Source of the DNA: Actinomycetales bacterium
Lineage (GTDB): Bacteria > Actinomycetota > Actinomycetes > Mycobacteriales > Micromonosporaceae
Direction of reading: 5' to 3'
Assembly: GCA_002919305.1 (NCBI GenBank)
Contig: PKFB01000041.1
Location: 95,046 to 159,045 of the forward strand
DNA: 64,000 bases
Shown here piece after piece: positions 63,569 to 64,000 of the stretch; position 1 is the first letter of the stretch; the number at the start of each line of letters is the position of its first letter. A model generated the notes under the pieces. That model did no database searches, was not told the DNA's origin, and saw only the letters and a program-made list of their open reading frames with translations. The position numbers and the translations under genes were made by a program.

Positions 63569-64000
63569 GCTCGGCGTTCCTCCCGTACTTCCACCACCAC
63601 CGGATCGCGGTGGCGGCGGCTCCACTGCCCCCGTTGTGTGGTGTCGTCACCTGCACAACAGTCGGGAAGGCCGGTTGATTCCGCCTCCGGCATACTGTTG
63701 GGCTGGTCACGTACCGCGCCGTCAAAAACCGGTTACGTCGCGATCGCCTCTTCGATGGTTTTGGGTGCCCTTACCCGGTCAACGGCGGTTAGAACAGCTG
63801 CACCGGCTTCTTCGCCGGCCCGTCGCCCTATCTATGGGACGCTTCAGCGGGGGTGGTGGGACGCATGTTGGGCACAGATTCCCGGTGATGTGACCGAGAA
63901 CTCTCCTCCCGCCTACAGGAAGAACACTCAGGGTAGATGATTGCGGCGAGTATTTCGCCACTTCAGCGGCGTCCGGGAGAAGAAGCTCACGGACATCACC
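63569..64000. other. Terminal region upstream of the sigma factor gene
   Basis: No supportable gene. This holds the sigma factor promoter. A plus-strand ATG at 63937 opens a frame that runs off the window end (21 codons) and could be the start of a divergent gene, but too little is visible. Confidence 0.4.

Noticed and set aside
1..64000. CRISPR arrays, complete insertion sequences or prophage
   Set aside because: No regularly spaced direct repeats with unique spacers, no transposase, integrase or phage structural genes were seen.
1..64000. Cobalamin or other known riboswitches upstream of the cob and cysG genes
   Set aside because: The leaders are too short or lack the conserved core boxes; no convincing match was found by eye.
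63937..64000. Possible start of a divergent gene at the window end
   Set aside because: Only 21 codons visible and no ribosome site; cannot be supported.

Overview
The window is high-GC DNA of an actinobacterium. Supporting this are the frequent GTG and TTG starts, SURF1, DUF1876, DUF4235 and DUF2630 proteins, PucR and WYL regulators, a mycobacterial-type LigB ligase and a HrdB/SigB-like sigma factor. A secreted GH6 cellulase with a CBM2 domain and a perfect 14-bp TGGGAGCGCTCCCA box (the CelR operator known from Thermobifida) suggest a cellulolytic member of the Streptosporangiales or Nocardiopsaceae. Species is not assigned.

Layout. 1-1404: 3' part of a GH15 glucoamylase/trehalase-type gene, then a strong terminator. 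1647-4005: siroheme/cobalamin pair (cysG-like and cobC-like). 4143-9244: acetyltransferase, SURF1, DUF1876, LigB DNA ligase, M20 peptidase. 9328-13401: P-loop kinase and cobD, an SSB paralogue, a second kinase with a DUF1444 protein. 13435-18704: divergent GNAT/TetR pair over one palindrome, tRNA-Arg(TCT), WYL regulator, SDR, cytochrome P450. 18705-20837: a small accessory island with an AbiF-like HEPN protein beside a structured, probably transcribed element, and a stretch of decayed sequence. 20838-22904: two unrecognised membrane proteins. 23006-24820: the cellulase.

25197-45076 is the metabolic core. A block of eleven closely spaced minus-strand genes (uraD, uraH, uricase, xdh FAD, xdh FeS, 8-oxoguanine deaminase, xdh Mo, malate synthase, a citrate-lyase-like DUF6986 protein, allantoinase, allantoicase) lies divergent from pucR. 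About 1 kb beyond pucR is ureABCFGD. Together they turn hypoxanthine/xanthine into urate, allantoin and allantoate, then ureidoglycolate, with glyoxylate going to malate and urea to ammonia. The ureidoglycolate-cleaving step is the only one with no recognised gene here.

45455-54824 holds regulators and possible stress or defence modules: an XRE-ImmA protease with an unknown partner and a nested dyad, an LD-carboxypeptidase, a DoxX/TetR pair, a HAD phosphatase convergent with an N-terminally extended peptide deformylase, an XRE regulator, and an ABC-2 exporter. 55078-63568: two-component system, DUF4235, a Ser/Thr kinase, a small cysteine-containing protein, a PPC/DUF296 protein, DUF2630, a TPR protein and a group 2-type sigma-70 factor. 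The last 430 bases show no supportable gene.

Best candidates for something new: the Abi/HEPN gene with its structured element (about 19069-20006), the XRE-ImmA pair with its symmetric operator, the deformylase/XRE/mini-ORF region near 50 kb, and the DUF6986 gene in a purine operon that lacks a recognised ureidoglycolate lyase.
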